From: Modicisalibacter sp033446685
GTDB taxonomy: Bacteria; Pseudomonadota; Gammaproteobacteria; Pseudomonadales; Halomonadaceae
NCBI RefSeq assembly: GCF_033446685.1
Contig: NZ_JAWQLY010000004.1
Span: 62,001 to 126,000 of the forward strand
Direction: 5' to 3'
DNA: 64,000 bases
This document shows, one piece after another, positions 34,658 to 44,930 of the stretch; position 1 is the stretch's first letter; each line of letters starts with the position of its first letter. Below the pieces are notes generated by a model. That model did not search any database and had not been told where the DNA came from. It saw nothing but the letters and a program-made list of their open reading frames with translations. The position numbers and the translations under genes were made by a program.

Positions 34658-35704
34658 ATGAGCATCGCCCTTCGTCAGCAGCGCAAACGCCGGTCTTTCA
34701 AGATGGCGATCGTCGTGCTTGGCGGTTGCCTATGGGGTCTTGGCCTGCCGGCGGTGGCGGCGGACGACTTCGCGCCGGATAGTCATCCCCGCGTGCAGGC
34801 ATTGGTCGATGAGCTGGCGGCGCGCGGCCTGCCTCGCGACTGGCTCACCGCCACGCTGTCCCGCGCCGAATTCAACCAGCAGGTGCTCGACGCCATGGCC
34901 GGTGCGGCCGAGCATCATCTGCGCTGGGACGAGTACCGCGATATCTTCATCAAGCCCGAGCGAATTCAGGGCGGCGTCGAGTTCATCGCGGCACACCGCG
35001 AGGCTTTTGAGCGCGCCCAGGCGGAATACGGCGTGCCCGCCGAGATCATCGCCGCGATCATCGGTGTCGAGACCTTTTACGGGCGGTACACCGGGTCGCA
35101 CCGGGTGCTCGATTCGCTGGCCACGCTGGCTTTCCACCACGCCTCGCGTGGCGATTTCTTCCGCGGCGAGTTGGCCGCCTTGCTCGAGATCAGCAACGAA
35201 CAGGATGTCGACCCGGCCAGCTTGCAGGGTTCCTATGCCGGCGCGATGGGCTACCCGCAGTTCATCCCCACCAGTTATCAGGCTTACGCCGTCGACTTCG
35301 ACGCCGATGGCAAGCGCGATCTGTGGCACAACCCGGTCGACGCTATCGGAAGCGTCGGCAACTATTTCGCGCGTCACGGCTGGCAGCCCGGTGGTCCGCT
35401 TTACGTCGAGGCGCGAGGACCGGCGACGCCGCCTGCGAGCGTCGAGTTCAATCGCACCCGCCGTCCCTATGCCGGTCTCGCCGAGCTGGCCGCGCAGGGC
35501 ATCGAGCCGCAGGGCACCGCGCACGGCGCCGCCGAGGGGGCGGTGATTCCGCTGGCTCTCGAGCTCGCTGGGGGCGCGACCCGCTATCGGCTGGGTTACG
35601 AGAACTTCTACGTGATCACGCGTTACAACCATAGCCATCTCTATGCGATGGCGGTGAGCGTGCTGGCCGAACGAATTCGGTCGGCGCTCGAGGGTGAGGC
35701 ATGA
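34658..35704 (+). CDS. mltB: membrane-associated lytic murein transglycosylase B
   Basis: MltB cleaves glycan strands to 1,6-anhydro ends. The 348-residue protein has the catalytic glutamate in GVETFYGRYTG and the family marks SYAGAMGYPQFIPTSY and NYFARHGW. The frame opens at 34589, overlapping rodA, but ATG 34658 with AGGAG at 34643-34647 is better. The N-terminus can be read as a normal signal peptide (cut after AVA) or a weak lipobox (LGGC); which is used is unclear. It overlaps rlpA by four bases. Confidence 0.93.
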   Translation: MSIALRQQRKRRSFKMAIVVLGGCLWGLGLPAVAADDFAPDSHPRVQALVDELAARGLPRDWLTATLSRAEFNQQVLDAMAGAAEHHLRWDEYRDIFIKPERIQGGVEFIAAHREAFERAQAEYGVPAEIIAAIIGVETFYGRYTGSHRVLDSLATLAFHHASRGDFFRGELAALLEISNEQDVDPASLQGSYAGAMGYPQFIPTSYQAYAVDFDADGKRDLWHNPVDAIGSVGNYFARHGWQPGGPLYVEARGPATPPASVEFNRTRRPYAGLAELAAQGIEPQGTAHGAAEGAVIPLALELAGGATRYRLGYENFYVITRYNHSHLYAMAVSVLAERIRSALEGEA

Positions 35705-36684
35705 GGTGGGGCTGGTTGCTGCTGCTCGGCAGTTGCCTGGTCCTGGCGGGTTGCGCCGGCGGTGGCGGCTCGCGCCCCGATGCGAACTCGGGACGCTATG
35801 CCTTGGCGCACGATGCCTACCCCGGCGAACCGCCCGACGTGTCACAGGTCCCCGATGCCGTACCCCGGGTCGAGCCGCGGGCGGCGAGCGGCAACCGCTC
35901 GACCTACCAGGTCTGGGGCACCACTTATCACGTGATGGACGATGCCAGCGGTTATGAAGCGGAGGGCAAGGCCTCCTGGTACGGCAAGAAGTTCCAGGGA
36001 TACGACACGGCCAGCGGCGAACCCTACGACATGTACAAGATGTCGGCGGCGCATCGCTCGTTGCCGTTGCCGACCTATGCGCGGGTCAGCAATCTCGACA
36101 ATGGCCACACGGTGATCGTCAAGGTCAACGATCGCGGCCCGTTTCACGGCAATCGTTTGATCGATCTGTCCTATGCGGCGGCGGCGCGGCTGGGTATCCT
36201 GCGCAACGGAACCGGCCATGTACGCGTCGAGGCGATCGATCCCGTCGCCTGGCAGGCCGAGCATCGCCAGGATGGCGCGGGCAAGGCCTTGGCGAGTAGC
36301 GAGACTCCGCCAGGAAACAAACCCATGGAGCGCTCGGGGCGCGCCGAACCCAAGGCGCCGGATGCAACGGCTCGCGCGGTTGGTGAAGTCGCCAAGGCGA
36401 TGCCGGCCAATGCGGCATCGCAACCCACCGCAGAGCAGACGCTCGGCAGTGCATCGCCGTTGACCTACCTGCAGGTGGCGGCGCTGAGTTCGGCGAGCAG
36501 CGCCGAACGGCTCAAGGCACGATTGCAGCAGCAGTTGGCGCGACCGGTACGCATCGCCAGCGATGATCGCCTGTACCGGGTCCAGGTCGGTCCGGTCACC
36601 GGTCGACCGGCTCTCGAGGCTTTGCGCAGCGAACTGCGCGAGGCGGGTTATGCGCAAGCCTTTTCGGTGAGCGCTAGCCGTTGA
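35701..36684 (+). CDS. rlpA: septal ring lytic transglycosylase RlpA (lipoprotein)
   Basis: RlpA cuts peptidoglycan strands lacking stem peptides, mainly at the septum. The 327-residue product has a lipoprotein signal (lipobox LAGC at about residue 18), a double-psi beta-barrel domain with KASWYGKKFQGYDTASGEPY and the catalytic NDRGPF, a variable linker, and a C-terminal SPOR domain (about 255-325) that binds denuded glycan. ATGA overlap with mltB indicates coupling. Confidence 0.95.
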   Translation: MRWGWLLLLGSCLVLAGCAGGGGSRPDANSGRYALAHDAYPGEPPDVSQVPDAVPRVEPRAASGNRSTYQVWGTTYHVMDDASGYEAEGKASWYGKKFQGYDTASGEPYDMYKMSAAHRSLPLPTYARVSNLDNGHTVIVKVNDRGPFHGNRLIDLSYAAAARLGILRNGTGHVRVEAIDPVAWQAEHRQDGAGKALASSETPPGNKPMERSGRAEPKAPDATARAVGEVAKAMPANAASQPTAEQTLGSASPLTYLQVAALSSASSAERLKARLQQQLARPVRIASDDRLYRVQVGPVTGRPALEALRSELREAGYAQAFSVSASR

Positions 36685-36734
36685 AGCATCTATACCATCA
36701 CCATCCACCGAATTAAGCCACGAGAAACATTGTC

Positions 36735-37976
36735 ATGAGATTGCCTGCTTTACCGTCACCATCCTGGCATTGGCTGACTGCCGCCGTCTCCGTGTTGTGC
36801 ATCGCGGTTCAGCCCGTCCAGGCTCAGGACTCGGCGCCTCAGCCTGACTCGGCTCCTCAACCCGACTCGGCGCTGCAGCAGACCCTGCCGGAGCCGATGA
36901 TCCCCTCGCCGCCGGATCTCAATGCCTCGTCATGGATTCTGGTCGACGCCAACAGTGGCGAGGTGCTGGTTGAACACGAGGCCGACAAGCGGCTGCCGCC
37001 GGCCAGTCTGACCAAGATGATGACGGCCTATATCGTCGAGAAGGAGATCGATGACGGCAATATCAACGATCAGGACATGGTGACGATCAGCGAGAATGCC
37101 TGGCGGACCGGTGGCTCACGGATGTTCGTCCGCGAAGGGACTCAGGTCAGCGTCGAGGACCTGCTGCACGGCGTGGTCATCCAGTCGGGCAACGATGCCA
37201 GCGTCGCGCTGGCCGAGCACGTCGCCGGCTCTGAATCGGCCTTCGCCGACCTGATGAATCAGCAGGCGCAGCGCCTCGGGCTCCAGAACAGTCATTTCGT
37301 CAACGCCACCGGCCTGCCGAACCCCGAGCACTATTCGTCGGCGCGCGACCTGGCGACGATCGCCAAGCACATCATTCAGGACTATCCGGACCATTACGAG
37401 ATCTATTCGGAGAAGCACTTCACCTATAACGGCATTCGTCAGCCCAACCGCAACCGCCTGCTGTGGCGCGACGCCTCGGTCGACGGACTCAAGACCGGGC
37501 ATACCGAAGAAGCTGGATACTGCCTGGTGGCCTCGGCCAAGCAGGACACCATGCGGCTGATCTCGGTGGTCATGGGCACCAACTCCGATGAGGCGCGCGC
37601 GCAGGAAACCCAGAAGCTGTTGAGCTACGGCTTTCGCTTCTTCGACACGTTCCGTCTCTATCAGCGTGGCGCGGTTCTCAACCAGTCGCGCATCTGGGGA
37701 GGCACCCAGGATCAGTTGAAGATCGGGGTTTCCGAGGATATCTACCTGACCGTGCCCAAGGGCCGTCGTGACGAGATGACCGCGCAGATCAACCTGCCCG
37801 AGACGCTCGAAGCCCCGGTTCAGGCTGGCCAGCAGCTTGGCACGCTGAGCGTCAAGCTCGGCGACAAGATGCTCATGGAGCAGCCGCTGATAGCGCTGCA
37901 GACGGTCGAGGAGGGCGGTTTCTTCAAGCGTATCTGGGACACCATCCTGCAGTTCGTCACCGGCCTGTTCGACTGA
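36735..37976 (+). CDS. dacA: D-alanyl-D-alanine carboxypeptidase (PBP5/6 type)
   Basis: This enzyme trims the terminal D-Ala of murein pentapeptide. The 413-residue product has a signal peptide (ends near VQA-QDS), a short repeat of QPDSAP, the active-site motifs SLTK in PASLTKMMTAY, SGN in IQSGNDASVAL and KTG in GLKTGHTEEAGYC, then a beta-rich domain and a C-terminal amphipathic helix (FFKRIWDTILQFVTGLF) that fixes it to the inner membrane. E. coli DacA is 403 residues. Confidence 0.95.
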   Translation: MRLPALPSPSWHWLTAAVSVLCIAVQPVQAQDSAPQPDSAPQPDSALQQTLPEPMIPSPPDLNASSWILVDANSGEVLVEHEADKRLPPASLTKMMTAYIVEKEIDDGNINDQDMVTISENAWRTGGSRMFVREGTQVSVEDLLHGVVIQSGNDASVALAEHVAGSESAFADLMNQQAQRLGLQNSHFVNATGLPNPEHYSSARDLATIAKHIIQDYPDHYEIYSEKHFTYNGIRQPNRNRLLWRDASVDGLKTGHTEEAGYCLVASAKQDTMRLISVVMGTNSDEARAQETQKLLSYGFRFFDTFRLYQRGAVLNQSRIWGGTQDQLKIGVSEDIYLTVPKGRRDEMTAQINLPETLEAPVQAGQQLGTLSVKLGDKMLMEQPLIALQTVEEGGFFKRIWDTILQFVTGLFD

Positions 37977-37984
37977 CGACCCGC

Positions 37985-38012
37985 GGGTGGCGCGGCTATC
38001 GTCGCGCCACCC
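37985..38012 (+). terminator. inverted repeat after dacA, weak terminator candidate
   Basis: GGGTGGCGCG, eight-base loop, CGCGCCACCC: a ten-bp perfect stem right after the dacA stop, but followed by only TT, so termination is doubtful. Confidence 0.35.
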
Positions 38013-38072
38013 TTGGTCGCTGTGAATAGGTTGAGTAGAATACTCGGAAATGTCTTTCGCCGAGTTAACGTC

Positions 38073-38384
38073 ATGACCGACAACTCCCTCCGGGACCTGC
38101 GCGTCTCGGACCCGCAAGCAGCGCCATCCGCTCCCAAGGTCGAGTTTCCCTGCGACTACCCGATCAAGGTCGTCGGTGACGCCGCTCCCGATTTCGAAGC
38201 CACCGTCATCGAAGTGATCGAAGAACATGCGCCGGGCATCGATCGGCGCACCGTCAACGCCGTCGACAGCCGCAATGGCAAGTTCCGTTCAATACGGGTG
38301 ACCATCACCGCTACCGGGCAGGACCAACTGCAGGCGCTGTTCGCCTCGCTCAAGGAAACCGGTCGCGTGCACATGGTGCTTTGA
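38073..38384 (+). CDS. ybeD: DUF493 family protein (YbeD)
   Basis: A 103-residue protein of the YbeD/DUF493 family, with an ACT-like ferredoxin fold. Marks: VEFPCDYPIKVVGDA and RNGKFRSIRVTITATGQDQL. The family sits between dacA and lipB in many gammaproteobacteria, as here, and may regulate lipoate metabolism, though this is not proven. ATG 38073 is chosen by homology; the frame is open to 38013. Confidence 0.92.
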   Translation: MTDNSLRDLRVSDPQAAPSAPKVEFPCDYPIKVVGDAAPDFEATVIEVIEEHAPGIDRRTVNAVDSRNGKFRSIRVTITATGQDQLQALFASLKETGRVHMVL

Positions 38385-38412
38385 CGCCGATGACCGAAGC
38401 CCTGGAGTCGTG

Positions 38413-39114
38413 ATGGACGAAGCGTCGACGGCGCCGATAAGAGTGTTTCAGCTCGGTCGCCAAGCTTATCTCCCGGTATGGCAGGCGATGCGCGAGCTGA
38501 CCGATACCCGTGATGCCGAGACCCAGGATCAGCTTTGGGTCGTGGAGCACGAGCCGGTCTTTACCCAGGGCCAGGCGGGTAAGCCGGAACATCTGCTGAT
38601 GCCTGGCGATATTCCGGTCGTGCAGACCGACCGGGGTGGCCAGATCACCTACCATGGGCCCGGACAACTGGTCCTTTACCCGCTGCTCGATGTGCGGCGC
38701 GGCAAGATAGGCGTACGCGATCTGGTTACCGCCCTGGAGCAGGCGGTGGTCGGGGTGCTGGCCGACGAGGGAATCGAGGCCCATGCGCGCCCCGACGCCC
38801 CGGGAGTCTATGTCGGCGAGGCCAAGATCGCTTCGCTGGGCCTGCGCATTCGGCGCGGGGCCAGCTTTCATGGAGTGGCGCTGAACGTAACGGGCGACCT
38901 GGCGCCCTTCCAGCGCATCAATCCCTGTGGCTATGCAGGGATGCGGATGGTCCGGCTTGCCGATTTCGTGGAGGGGCCTTGCTTGTCAGCGGTGGCTCAG
39001 CGCCTGGTCGCGCATCTCGCCCGGTTATTGGGCCGCGACACCGAGGCGGCAATGCCCGGCGAATTGCCCGCGCACTGCTTGGCGCAGGGGCTATCGAGCA
39101 AGGCCTCGGCCTGA
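38413..39114 (+). CDS. lipB: lipoyl(octanoyl) transferase
   Basis: LipB moves octanoate from acyl carrier protein onto target lysines, the first step of lipoyl cofactor synthesis. The 233-residue protein has RGGQITYHGPGQLVLYPLLD (20 residues) and the catalytic lysine region KIASLGLRIRRGASFHG, with the active-site cysteine in INPCGYAGM. ATG 38413 is used (GTG 38410 also possible). The E2 protein at 61177 and DsbD-independent 2-oxoacid dehydrogenases would need this cofactor. Confidence 0.95.
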   Translation: MDEASTAPIRVFQLGRQAYLPVWQAMRELTDTRDAETQDQLWVVEHEPVFTQGQAGKPEHLLMPGDIPVVQTDRGGQITYHGPGQLVLYPLLDVRRGKIGVRDLVTALEQAVVGVLADEGIEAHARPDAPGVYVGEAKIASLGLRIRRGASFHGVALNVTGDLAPFQRINPCGYAGMRMVRLADFVEGPCLSAVAQRLVAHLARLLGRDTEAAMPGELPAHCLAQGLSSKASA

Positions 39115-39142
39115 CCGGGCAGGCGCCGGTCAGGCCGTTTTT
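39108..39142 (+). terminator. terminator of lipB
   Basis: GGCCTGACCGG (39108-39118), seven-base loop, CCGGTCAGGCC (39126-39136), then G and five T on the plus strand. The stem overlaps the lipB stop region. It separates lipB from the convergent lipA. Confidence 0.9.
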
Positions 39143-39178
39143 AAAGCCGCCCAAGCAGAGCGCCCCCGAACAGCGCGC

Positions 39179-40231
39179 CTAGCCGACATTGATGGCGGGA
39201 ATGATATCGGGGTCGGGTTCCTGACCCGGCACCGCGGCGGGTGCGGCGAGCCCCAGGTTGTTCTTCTCGAACACCCGGTCGGCCCGGTAGCTGGAGCGAA
39301 CCAGCGGACCGGCGGCCACTTCCATGAAGCCCTTTTCGAGCCCCAGTTGGCGGTAGCGCTCGAACTCGTCCGGGGTGACCCAGCGTTCCACCGGCAGATG
39401 ATTCTTGGTGGGGCGAAGGTACTGGCCGAGTGTCACGATATCCACGCCGATGGCCCTGAGATCGTCGAAGGTAGCTAGAATCTCATCGTCGGTTTCGCCC
39501 AGCCCCAGCATCAGGCTGGTCTTGGTCAGCACGTCCGGACGATGGCGCTTGGCGTGGGCCAGTACGTCCAGCGTCTTGCGGTAGCCGGCCCTGGGGTCGC
39601 GAACCCGTGAGGTCAGCCGTTCCACGGTTTCGACGTTCTGGGCGAAGACTTCCAGCCCCGAATCCACCACGGCTTCCACGTCCGGTTCCCGAGCGTCGAA
39701 ATCCGGCGTCAGCGCCTCGACCACCACCTCGGGGGTGCGCGTCTTGATGGCGCGGATGCAGGCCGCGTAGTGGGCGGCGCCGCCATCGTCCAGATCGTCG
39801 CGATCGACCGAGGTCAGGACGATGTAGCGCAGGCCCATCAGCTCGACCGACTTGGCGGTGTTCTCGGGCTCTTCGTGATCCAGCCAGCCTCTGGGGTTGC
39901 CGGTATCCACGGCGCAGAAACGACAGGCGCGGGTGCATACCGAGCCCATCAGCATGATGGTGGCGGTGCCGTTGCTCCAGCATTCCCCCATGTTGGGGCA
40001 GTGGGACTCGGCGCAGACGGTGCTCAGGCGATGCTCGTTGACGTTGCGCTTGACCGCATCGAAACGTTCGCCCCCCGGCATCTGGATGCGCAGCCAGGGC
40101 GGCTTGCGCCCGGTGGCGGCGCTCTCTTCAGCTTGCTTGCGCTGCTTCATGCCGTCCTTGATCACGGACATGCCGCGTTCGTTGCGGTACTTCTCACCGC
40201 TGGATACGGACTGCGAAGACTTATCACTCAT
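39179..40231 (-). CDS. lipA: lipoyl synthase
   Basis: LipA is a radical-SAM enzyme that inserts two sulfurs into protein-bound octanoate. The 350-residue product has the auxiliary cluster cysteines CAESHCPNMGEC and the radical-SAM motif CTRACRFC, with the C-terminal serine ligand in VRSSYRAD. In E. coli and Pseudomonas lipA follows lipB on the same strand; here it is convergent, so it has its own promoter in the 111-base gap before the LysR gene. Confidence 0.96.
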   Translation of the reverse strand: MSDKSSQSVSSGEKYRNERGMSVIKDGMKQRKQAEESAATGRKPPWLRIQMPGGERFDAVKRNVNEHRLSTVCAESHCPNMGECWSNGTATIMLMGSVCTRACRFCAVDTGNPRGWLDHEEPENTAKSVELMGLRYIVLTSVDRDDLDDGGAAHYAACIRAIKTRTPEVVVEALTPDFDAREPDVEAVVDSGLEVFAQNVETVERLTSRVRDPRAGYRKTLDVLAHAKRHRPDVLTKTSLMLGLGETDDEILATFDDLRAIGVDIVTLGQYLRPTKNHLPVERWVTPDEFERYRQLGLEKGFMEVAAGPLVRSSYRADRVFEKNNLGLAAPAAVPGQEPDPDIIPAINVG

Positions 40232-40342
40232 ATCGGACCTGACTCTCTAATCGGCCTGCTCGGCGAGGTGGGCTGCACATTAATGCCCTGCTCGGCGCGT
40301 CTATGGGGCTCAATTTACCACACTCACCCCAGGGCTATCACA

Positions 40343-41338
40343 TCAGCCGCCGTGGGTGACGGGCAGCGGCAGGCAGACCACCGAGTGGCCGGGCATCGGT
40401 TCGAGCGGCGCCTTGAAGTGCGCGTTCAGCTCGGGCAGCAGCTCGCGCAAAAAGCGCATGAACAGTTCGGTCACCGGGGTCGGATAGCGATCCTTGGGAT
40501 ATACGGCGCACCACGAGCGCTTGAGCGGAAAGCCGGGCAGGGCGGGCGAGGCCAGCAGACCCGAGGCCAGCTCCAACTGCACCGCCAGGCGGGGCAGCAC
40601 GGACACCCCGAGATGCGCCATGACGCCCTGCTTGATCGCCTCGTTGGTACCCAGCTCGATGGTGTGCGCCAGCGAGACCCGCTCGCGGGAGGCGTACTCC
40701 TCGAAGGCGGTGCGGGTGCCCGAGCCGGGCTCGCGCATCAACACGTAGTGGCGCGCGAAATCCTCGAAGGAGGGCCTGTCGTCGGTAAGCAGGGGATGGC
40801 CGGGCCAGACCACGGGAATCATTTCATTGTCGAGGATCGGCATGAACGCCAGGTTGGCGTCATCCGGCACCATGCCCATCAACACCAGATCGTCGCGGCG
40901 TTCGGCGAGACGCTCCAGGGCCTGGCCGCGATTGCACACGTGCAGGCGGATCTGTACTTCGGGATAGCGGGCGCGAAACCGCGCCAGGATATGCGGCACG
41001 ACGTATTGGGCGGTAGATACCGCCGTCAGGTTGAGCTCGCCGCGAATGGTCCCGGCCAGCTCGGAGAGTTCCATCTGCAGGCTCGACACCTGACCGAATA
41101 TCGACTGGACCGTGGCCGCCAGGGCATCGGCGGCGGGCAGCACATGCAGCGTCTTGCCGGCGTACTTGAACAACGGCTGTTCCAGCGCCTGCTCGAGCTG
41201 GCGGATCTGCGCGCTGACCGCCGGCTGGGTCAGGCCCAGTTGCTCCGCGGCACGCGAATAGGACTGCTGGCGATGCACGGCCTGGAAGACCTGGAGCTGG
41301 CGAAAGGTCAGACGATTGAGCAGATGGGGACGCGACAT
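40343..41338 (-). CDS. LysR-type regulator, probable PycR of pyruvate carboxylase
   Basis: A 331-residue LysR-type regulator with an N-terminal winged helix (LTFRQLQVFQAVHRQQSYSR, QPAVSAQIRQLEQ) and a C-terminal effector domain. It is transcribed divergently from pycA-pycB, exactly as PycR is in Pseudomonas aeruginosa, so it probably controls pyruvate carboxylase. A perfect inverted repeat lies in the shared gap (41359-41376). The effector is not known from sequence; the protein is also similar to CbbR-type regulators. Confidence 0.85.
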   Translation of the reverse strand: MSRPHLLNRLTFRQLQVFQAVHRQQSYSRAAEQLGLTQPAVSAQIRQLEQALEQPLFKYAGKTLHVLPAADALAATVQSIFGQVSSLQMELSELAGTIRGELNLTAVSTAQYVVPHILARFRARYPEVQIRLHVCNRGQALERLAERRDDLVLMGMVPDDANLAFMPILDNEMIPVVWPGHPLLTDDRPSFEDFARHYVLMREPGSGTRTAFEEYASRERVSLAHTIELGTNEAIKQGVMAHLGVSVLPRLAVQLELASGLLASPALPGFPLKRSWCAVYPKDRYPTPVTELFMRFLRELLPELNAHFKAPLEPMPGHSVVCLPLPVTHGG

Positions 41339-41358
41339 GGCGATTTCCGCAGTAGAGG

Positions 41359-41376
41359 TATAAGCCGTCCCTTATA
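41359..41376. promoter_or_regulatory. candidate LysR (PycR) operator
   Basis: TATAAG-CCGTCC-CTTATA, an 18-base perfect inverted repeat, 20 bases before the LysR gene and about 140 before pycA. It lies in the divergent promoter region where the regulator would both autoregulate and activate pycA. An A/T-rich tract (41384-41404) follows. Confidence 0.5.
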
Positions 41377-41516
41377 GGTTGGCAAAAAAATATCAATTTT
41401 TCTATTGGTGGCCCTCGGGGTAGCGTAAATGCACACCCAACACGGTCGCTGCCGCGTGCGAGCAACCCGTTAGTGTTTCGCATGGCCACCGTGGACGCAA
41501 CCCGGGAGGACCGCCT

Positions 41517-42932
<1,416 letters not shown>

Positions 42933-42971
42933 AACAGTGGGTTATAAACAGCGGATAATAAGGAGTCTTGG

Positions 42972-44774
42972 ATGAAACCCGAACGCGTCAACATCACCGA
43001 CGTCGTGCTGCGCGATGGCCACCAGTCATTGATCGCCACCCGCCTGCGCACCGAGGACATGCTGCCGATCTGTCCAAAGCTCGATGCGATCGGCTTCCAC
43101 TCGCTGGAAATGTGGGGCGGGGCGACCTTCGATGCCTGCGTGCGTTTCCTCAAGGAGGACCCCTGGGAGCGGCTGCGTGCGCTGAAGGAAGCGTTGCCCG
43201 CCACGCCGCTACAGATGCTGCTGCGCGGCCAGAACCTGCTGGGCTATCGGCATTACGCCGACGACGTGGTCGAGCGCTTCGTCGCCAAGGCCGCCGACAA
43301 CGGCGTCGATATATTCCGCGTGTTCGACGCGCTCAACGACCTGCGCAACCTGGAAACCGCGATGCGCGCGGTCAAGGCCAGCGGCAAGCACGCCCAGGGC
43401 ACGTTGTGCTACACGGTCAGCCCGGTGCATACCCTGGCGATGTTCGTCGAGCAGGCGCGCGGGCTGGTCGACATGGGCGCCGACTCGATCGCCATCAAGG
43501 ACATGGCGGGCCTGTTGACCCCCTATGCCACCGAACGACTGGTGGCGGCGCTGGTCGAGGCGGTCGAGGTGCCCATCCACCTGCATGCCCATGCCACCTC
43601 GGGGCTGTCGTCGCTGTGTCATCTCAAGGCGATCGAGGCGGGCTGTCGGCACATCGACACCTGCAACTCCGGCTTCGCCGGCGGCACCAGTCATCCCTCG
43701 ACCGAATCGATGGTCGCCGCGCTGCAGGACACCGACTACGCCACCGGCCTGGATCTCGAGGCGCTCCAGGAGATCGGCGACTACTTCCGCGAGGTGCGCA
43801 AGAAGTACGCCGCCTTCGAGAGCGAGTTCACCCGCGAGGACGTCTCGGTGCAGATCAACCAGGTGCCCGGCGGGATGATGTCCAACCTGGCCAATCAGCT
43901 CAAGGAGCAGAACGCGCTATCGCGGATTCGCGAGGTGTTCGCCGAGATTCCGCGGGTGCGCGCAGACCTTGGCTACCCGCCGCTGGTCACGCCGACCTCG
44001 CAGATCGTCGGCACCCAGGCGGTGATGAACGTGCTCACCGGCGAGCGCTACAAGAGCATCACCAACGAGGTCAAGCGCTACCTGCAGGGGGGCTACGGCC
44101 AGCCGCCGGCCGAGGTCGACGCCGAGATCCGTCGCCGGGCGATCGGCAACCAGCCGGTCGAGGAGGGGCGCCCGGCCGATGCGCTGGCGCCCGAGATGGA
44201 GCGCCTGGGCCGCGAGACCGGAGAGCTGGCCGAGAGCGAGGAGGACGTGCTGACCTTCGCCATGTTCCCCGAACTGGGACGCGATTTCCTGCAGGGGCGT
44301 CGCGACGGCACTCTCAGTCCCGAGCCGTTGCCCGCGCCCGATGCCGCGCCGGGGCGCCCGGCGACCGAGGGCGTGCCGACCGAGTTCGTGATCGATGTGC
44401 ACGGCGAGTCCTACGAAGTGCAGATCACCGGCGTGGGACGCAATACCGGCGGCAAGCGCCAGGTCTACCTGACCCTCGACGGGATGCCCGAGGAAGTAGT
44501 CTTCGAGGCCAAAGACGATTATGTCGGCGCCGCGACGCCGGGGCGTGCCAAGGCCAGCGCGCCGGGGCACGTCACCACGTCGATGCCGGGCAACATCGTC
44601 GATGTACTGGTCGCCGTCGGCGATAGCGTCGAGGCCGGCCAGCCGGTGCTGGTCACCGAGGCGATGAAGATGGAGACCGAGGTCCATGCCCGGGTGAGCG
44701 GCACCGTGCAGGCGGTCCATGTCTCGCGGGGCGATCGCGTCACGCCGGGCGAAGTGCTGATCGAGATCGATTGA
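42972..44774 (+). CDS. pycB: pyruvate carboxylase subunit B (OadA-like carboxyltransferase with biotin domain)
   Basis: A 600-residue protein: carboxyltransferase TIM barrel (about 1-300) with VVLRDGHQSLIATRLRTEDM (20 residues) and metal-binding HLHAHAT, a PYC/OadA middle domain, a Pro/Ala linker and a C-terminal biotinyl domain with EAMKMETEVHA. It is similar to oxaloacetate decarboxylase alpha, but no oadB/oadG is adjacent and the upstream biotin carboxylase and LysR gene point to pyruvate carboxylation. AAGGAG precedes the ATG. Confidence 0.92.
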   Translation: MKPERVNITDVVLRDGHQSLIATRLRTEDMLPICPKLDAIGFHSLEMWGGATFDACVRFLKEDPWERLRALKEALPATPLQMLLRGQNLLGYRHYADDVVERFVAKAADNGVDIFRVFDALNDLRNLETAMRAVKASGKHAQGTLCYTVSPVHTLAMFVEQARGLVDMGADSIAIKDMAGLLTPYATERLVAALVEAVEVPIHLHAHATSGLSSLCHLKAIEAGCRHIDTCNSGFAGGTSHPSTESMVAALQDTDYATGLDLEALQEIGDYFREVRKKYAAFESEFTREDVSVQINQVPGGMMSNLANQLKEQNALSRIREVFAEIPRVRADLGYPPLVTPTSQIVGTQAVMNVLTGERYKSITNEVKRYLQGGYGQPPAEVDAEIRRRAIGNQPVEEGRPADALAPEMERLGRETGELAESEEDVLTFAMFPELGRDFLQGRRDGTLSPEPLPAPDAAPGRPATEGVPTEFVIDVHGESYEVQITGVGRNTGGKRQVYLTLDGMPEEVVFEAKDDYVGAATPGRAKASAPGHVTTSMPGNIVDVLVAVGDSVEAGQPVLVTEAMKMETEVHARVSGTVQAVHVSRGDRVTPGEVLIEID

Positions 44775-44930
44775 GTCGCGCCACCCGCCCAAGGCGGTTG
44801 CGGACGAGTGACGGGCGGGCCCGTACGGCTATGCTCGTCGAGCCGCGGCGTGTCGCCGGACTTGCAACTGGCGCTGGGCCGGCTAGTAGTTAAGGATAAG
44901 CATTCGTCCGCCCACCTTGGAGAAGACAGC

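Noticed and set aside
42972..44774. Sodium-pumping oxaloacetate decarboxylase alpha subunit
   Set aside because: No beta or gamma subunit genes are nearby, while a biotin carboxylase gene and a PycR-like regulator are.
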